8,048 nucleotides of DNA from Clostridiales bacterium. Its GTDB lineage: Bacteria; Bacillota; Clostridia; Peptostreptococcales; Anaerovoracaceae. Below, piece after piece: positions 5,917 to 8,048 of this stretch (position 1 is the stretch's first letter; every line of letters starts with the position of its first letter). The DNA lies in the NCBI GenBank assembly GCA_012735285.1, contig JAAYHT010000026.1:1-8048 (forward strand). Direction: 5' to 3'. The notes below the pieces were generated by a model. It ran no database searches. It was given only the letters and a program-made list of their open reading frames with translations, and was not told the DNA's origin. The position numbers and the translations under genes were made by a program.

Positions 5917-7116
5917 CTATACTCCACATTCAGCATGATGCTGATGTTCATGGCAAACAGACCCAGTTGATTTTAGTGTACCATTAAGATCTGATTCTGC
6001 TACATCCTTAGCATTACCATTTGCGCCTAGAATAACTTCTATGTCTTTTTCATTGAATATATCAATAGCGCCGCTACCCATACCGCCTGAAATAACCACC
6101 TTAACACCTAAATCATCCAAATAATTTGGTAGGAAGCCAGGCTTATGTCCAGGGTTGGGTATTGATTCGCTCTTAATAATTTGTTTGTCTTTAATATTAA
6201 ATATATTTAAATTCGTGCAATGTCCAAAATGTTCGGCTACCATTTCATCTTCACTTGCTACCGCAATTTTAAACATATCATTCCCCTCCATCTTTTTTGA
6301 AACCTCACCTATTTGATCAAACCAATTACCTTCAAGGTGCTCTATCATACCCTTGTCACATGCCGTAGAAATGTTGGGGTCTATCGGTAATTTTGCAAGA
6401 ACCTTAAGGTTATGTTCCTTCGCTATTTCTTCTATATGGCTATCTCCAAAGATCTGGTAGTCCTTACCGTTGTCAGGACATCTGAAATAGGACATATTTT
6501 CTACCAGACCGATAATAGGTATATCCATGGCCTCAGCCATCTTAACCGCTTTAGACACAATCATAGATACTAACTCTTGAGGTGATGTCACTACCACAAT
6601 CCCATCAACGGGAATGGATTGGAATACTGTAAGCGGTACATCTCCAGTGCCTGGAGGCATATCGATAAACATAAAATCGATATCCTTCCAAATTACATCG
6701 CTCCAAAACTGCTTAACTGCGCCAGCTATTAATGGACCTCGCCATACAACCGGATCGGTATCATCTTCTAACAGTAGGTTGATAGATATAATGTCAATTC
6801 CGGTTTCAGTTTTAACTGGTATTATTCCTAATTCCGTTCCTTTGGCTTTTTCCTTAATTCCGAAGGACTTAGGAATAGAAGGTCCAGTAATATCCGCATC
6901 AAGAATAGCAACCTTATAACCCATTCTATTCATTGTTACAGCCAGCATGGAGGTAACAAGTGACTTGCCCACTCCACCCTTGCCACTCATTACAGCAATA
7001 ACATTTTTAACGCTGCTTAGTTCATTTAGTTTCTCTAAGAAATCTCTTCCTTCTTCTTTTCTTTCCGCACAGTCTTTAGAACAACTGCTACACATTTGAT
7101 TGCAATTTTCACTCAT
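5917..7116 (-). CDS. Mrp/NBP35-family P-loop ATPase fused to a NifX-like domain
   Basis: Cytoplasmic 399-residue fusion. Residues 1-20 hold four cysteines (C5-x3-C9-x2-C12-x3-C16), an N-terminal cluster as in NBP35-type proteins that could bind Fe-S. The ATPase domain has the deviant Walker A GKGGVGKS (45-52), LDADITGPSIP (72-82), the Asp-Met-Pro-Pro-Gly-Thr-Gly-Asp Walker B region (152-159) and ENMSYFRCPDNG (206-217). The usual second cysteine of the C-P-x-C pair is Asn216. From about residue 282 comes a dinitrogenase cofactor (NifX/NifB-C) domain with HFGHC near 296-300 and GGMGSGAIDIF, ending in a Cys/His-rich tail C388-HEHQHHAE-C397. Mrp proteins carry and insert Fe-S clusters; NifX-like domains bind metal-cofactor intermediates. 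GGAGC precedes the ATG at 7116. It follows the metallo-hydrolase gene by 18 bp and is terminated at 5859-5898. Confidence 0.92.
   Translation of the reverse strand: MSENCNQMCSSCSKDCAERKEEGRDFLEKLNELSSVKNVIAVMSGKGGVGKSLVTSMLAVTMNRMGYKVAILDADITGPSIPKSFGIKEKAKGTELGIIPVKTETGIDIISINLLLEDDTDPVVWRGPLIAGAVKQFWSDVIWKDIDFMFIDMPPGTGDVPLTVFQSIPVDGIVVVTSPQELVSMIVSKAVKMAEAMDIPIIGLVENMSYFRCPDNGKDYQIFGDSHIEEIAKEHNLKVLAKLPIDPNISTACDKGMIEHLEGNWFDQIGEVSKKMEGNDMFKIAVASEDEMVAEHFGHCTNLNIFNIKDKQIIKSESIPNPGHKPGFLPNYLDDLGVKVVISGGMGSGAIDIFNEKDIEVILGANGNAKDVAESDLNGTLKSTGSVCHEHQHHAECGV
6274..6289 (-). promoter_or_regulatory. Possible internal ribosome binding site and ATG for a free NifX domain
   Basis: Inside the Mrp-NifX gene a GGAGGGG (6283-6289) is followed after 6 bases by ATG (6274-6276), in frame and exactly at the domain boundary (residue 281). 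Initiation here would give a 119-residue stand-alone NifX-like protein, the usual size of that family. It could equally be the remnant of an ancestral separate gene. The coding meaning (Glu-Gly-Asn-Asp-Met) is also simply compatible with a linker. Confidence 0.4.
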
Positions 7117-7134
7117 AATTCTAGCTCCTTTTGC

Positions 7135-7956
7135 TTATATAGTTATTTCACTACCAGCTGAAAGGTAATCAATGTTTTCACCCATAATCTCTTTCAGCTG
7201 GTTAAAGGGTTCCAGTCCAGTACAGTGACAAGTATAATATTGGGCTTTTGTATTCACAAGATATTTGCCAATCTTTTCTATACCATGAAGACTTTCATTT
7301 CCACCTGAACTACCAGATAGATGAAATCCGCCTATTACATAATTTGGCATCCTCCCTTTTAAAGTGTTAAATTGTTCGACTATATTAATTATTCCGTTAT
7401 GCGCACAGCCCGTTACTAAAAGGGTTTTATCGTCCTCTTCTATAATAAGATTTTGCTCATGGGAAAAACTATCTGCTAGCATCTTACCCTCCTTTTCCAT
7501 AAGCAAACCTTTATTTGAAATTGGAGGAGGTTCTTTTTGATGAATGTTAGAAAAAACTTCAAGTCCTTTATCAATATAGAATTGGTCTGATGTAAAAACG
7601 ATTTGACTATTTTCTTTTAGCTTTCCATCAATGCCAACATACTCGAATGAATTATCTAAACGCTGTGCATAATATTTCCCAAAAGCAAGAGGATGTAAAT
7701 ATACTTTAGCTTTTTTATTTATATTTAAAAATGCTTCCAATCCACCGCCATGGTCATAATGGCCATGGGAAATTATTAGATAATCGATATCACCAATATT
7801 TATATTTAACTTTTCTGCATTTTTTAAATAGAGATCACTAGCCCCAACATCAAATAAGATCTTTTTGTCCTTTGTTTCAATATAAAGACTAAGGCCATGC
7901 TCACTGCCAAAGTCTTTCGAAATGGATGTATTCTCTACTAATACTTTAATAATCAT
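7135..7956 (-). CDS. Metallo-beta-lactamase-fold hydrolase (MJ0301/TM0207-like)
   Basis: A 273-residue cytoplasmic protein of the metallo-beta-lactamase superfamily. The N-terminus has HGLSLYIE and ILFDVGAS (residues 33-40). The metal-binding motif is SHGHYDHGGG, with His64, His66, Asp68 and His69. Later come GCAHNGIINIVE (a further metal His), GGFHLSGSSGG and CHCTG (243-247, another likely ligand His244). This arrangement matches the MJ0301/TM0207 group, often labelled methanopterin-pathway aminobenzene-phosphate synthase-like, although the true substrate in bacteria is unknown. GGAGGA precedes the ATG by eight bases. Its start overlaps the stop of the upstream gene (ATGA), and the Mrp-NifX gene follows after 18 bp, so the three form an operon. 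Members of this group are seen beside Mrp and NifX-type genes in anaerobes, which suggests a shared metal-cofactor process; this is inference. Confidence 0.88.
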   Translation of the reverse strand: MIIKVLVENTSISKDFGSEHGLSLYIETKDKKILFDVGASDLYLKNAEKLNINIGDIDYLIISHGHYDHGGGLEAFLNINKKAKVYLHPLAFGKYYAQRLDNSFEYVGIDGKLKENSQIVFTSDQFYIDKGLEVFSNIHQKEPPPISNKGLLMEKEGKMLADSFSHEQNLIIEEDDKTLLVTGCAHNGIINIVEQFNTLKGRMPNYVIGGFHLSGSSGGNESLHGIEKIGKYLVNTKAQYYTCHCTGLEPFNQLKEIMGENIDYLSAGSEITI

Positions 7957-8048
7957 GACCTTAGTCCTCCATCTTCCTCAAAAAGCAATTCCATCACGCT
8001 ATTATAAACCTCTTTTACCGCTTGGCCTGAAGCGCAATCTATATCTGC
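7953..8048 (-). CDS. C-terminal end of an unidentified gene (cut by window edge)
   Basis: An open frame enters from the right edge and gives 31 residues, including DIDCASGQAVKEVYNSVMEL and an acidic tail ending GGLRS, with stop TGA at 7953-7955. The stop overlaps the ATG of the metallo-hydrolase gene (ATGA arrangement), and the Shine-Dalgarno of that gene lies within this coding end, which supports its being a real, translationally coupled gene. The fragment is too short for me to assign. From context it may be another cofactor or P-loop protein. Confidence 0.7.
   Translation of the reverse strand, partial: ADIDCASGQAVKEVYNSVMELLFEEDGGLRS

Overview
The window looks like chromosomal DNA from a low-G+C anaerobic Firmicute, most likely a member of the Clostridia. 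The evidence is the A/T-rich sequence, strong GGAGG-type ribosome binding sites, short Gram-positive-style lipoprotein signals, a Moco-type riboswitch and an Mrp-NifX fusion. Nearly all protein genes are on the minus strand, so transcription runs from high to low coordinates.

From the right edge: an unidentified gene tail (7953-8048) overlaps a metallo-beta-lactamase-fold gene (7135-7956). That gene is followed 18 bp later by an Mrp/NBP35-type P-loop ATPase fused to a NifX-like domain (5917-7116). A strong intrinsic terminator (5859-5898) closes this probable operon, whose theme is Fe-S or metal-cofactor handling. Next is a lone 203-residue gene of unknown function with a D-x-H-H-D motif (5156-5767).

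The central operon starts at a good sigma-A-type promoter (5106-5134). Its leader matches the molybdenum-cofactor (Moco) riboswitch core (4962-5070) and is followed by a terminator hairpin (4911-4944). It encodes a FecCD-type permease, an ATPase and a lipoprotein binding protein, plus a small THEP1/MobB-like NTPase. The transporter belongs to a family usually labelled iron/siderophore/B12, but the leader argues for molybdate or tungstate uptake with feedback from Moco or the tungsten cofactor.

Between this operon and the next lies a 326-bp gap (1061-1386). It holds a plus-strand promoter, a highly structured RNA of about 170 nt with a possible pseudoknot, and a terminator shared with the convergent NTPase gene. 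I read this as an independent non-coding RNA, perhaps of the raiA type. The left end carries a polar amino-acid ABC importer: a lipoprotein binding protein with its own promoter, then the beginning of its permease, cut by the window edge.

Three start sites were moved from the longest reading frame on ribosome-binding-site evidence or were newly found. The ATPase starts at 3851, the NTPase at 1932, and a possible internal NifX start lies at 6276. No transposon, CRISPR array, tRNA or rRNA was seen.
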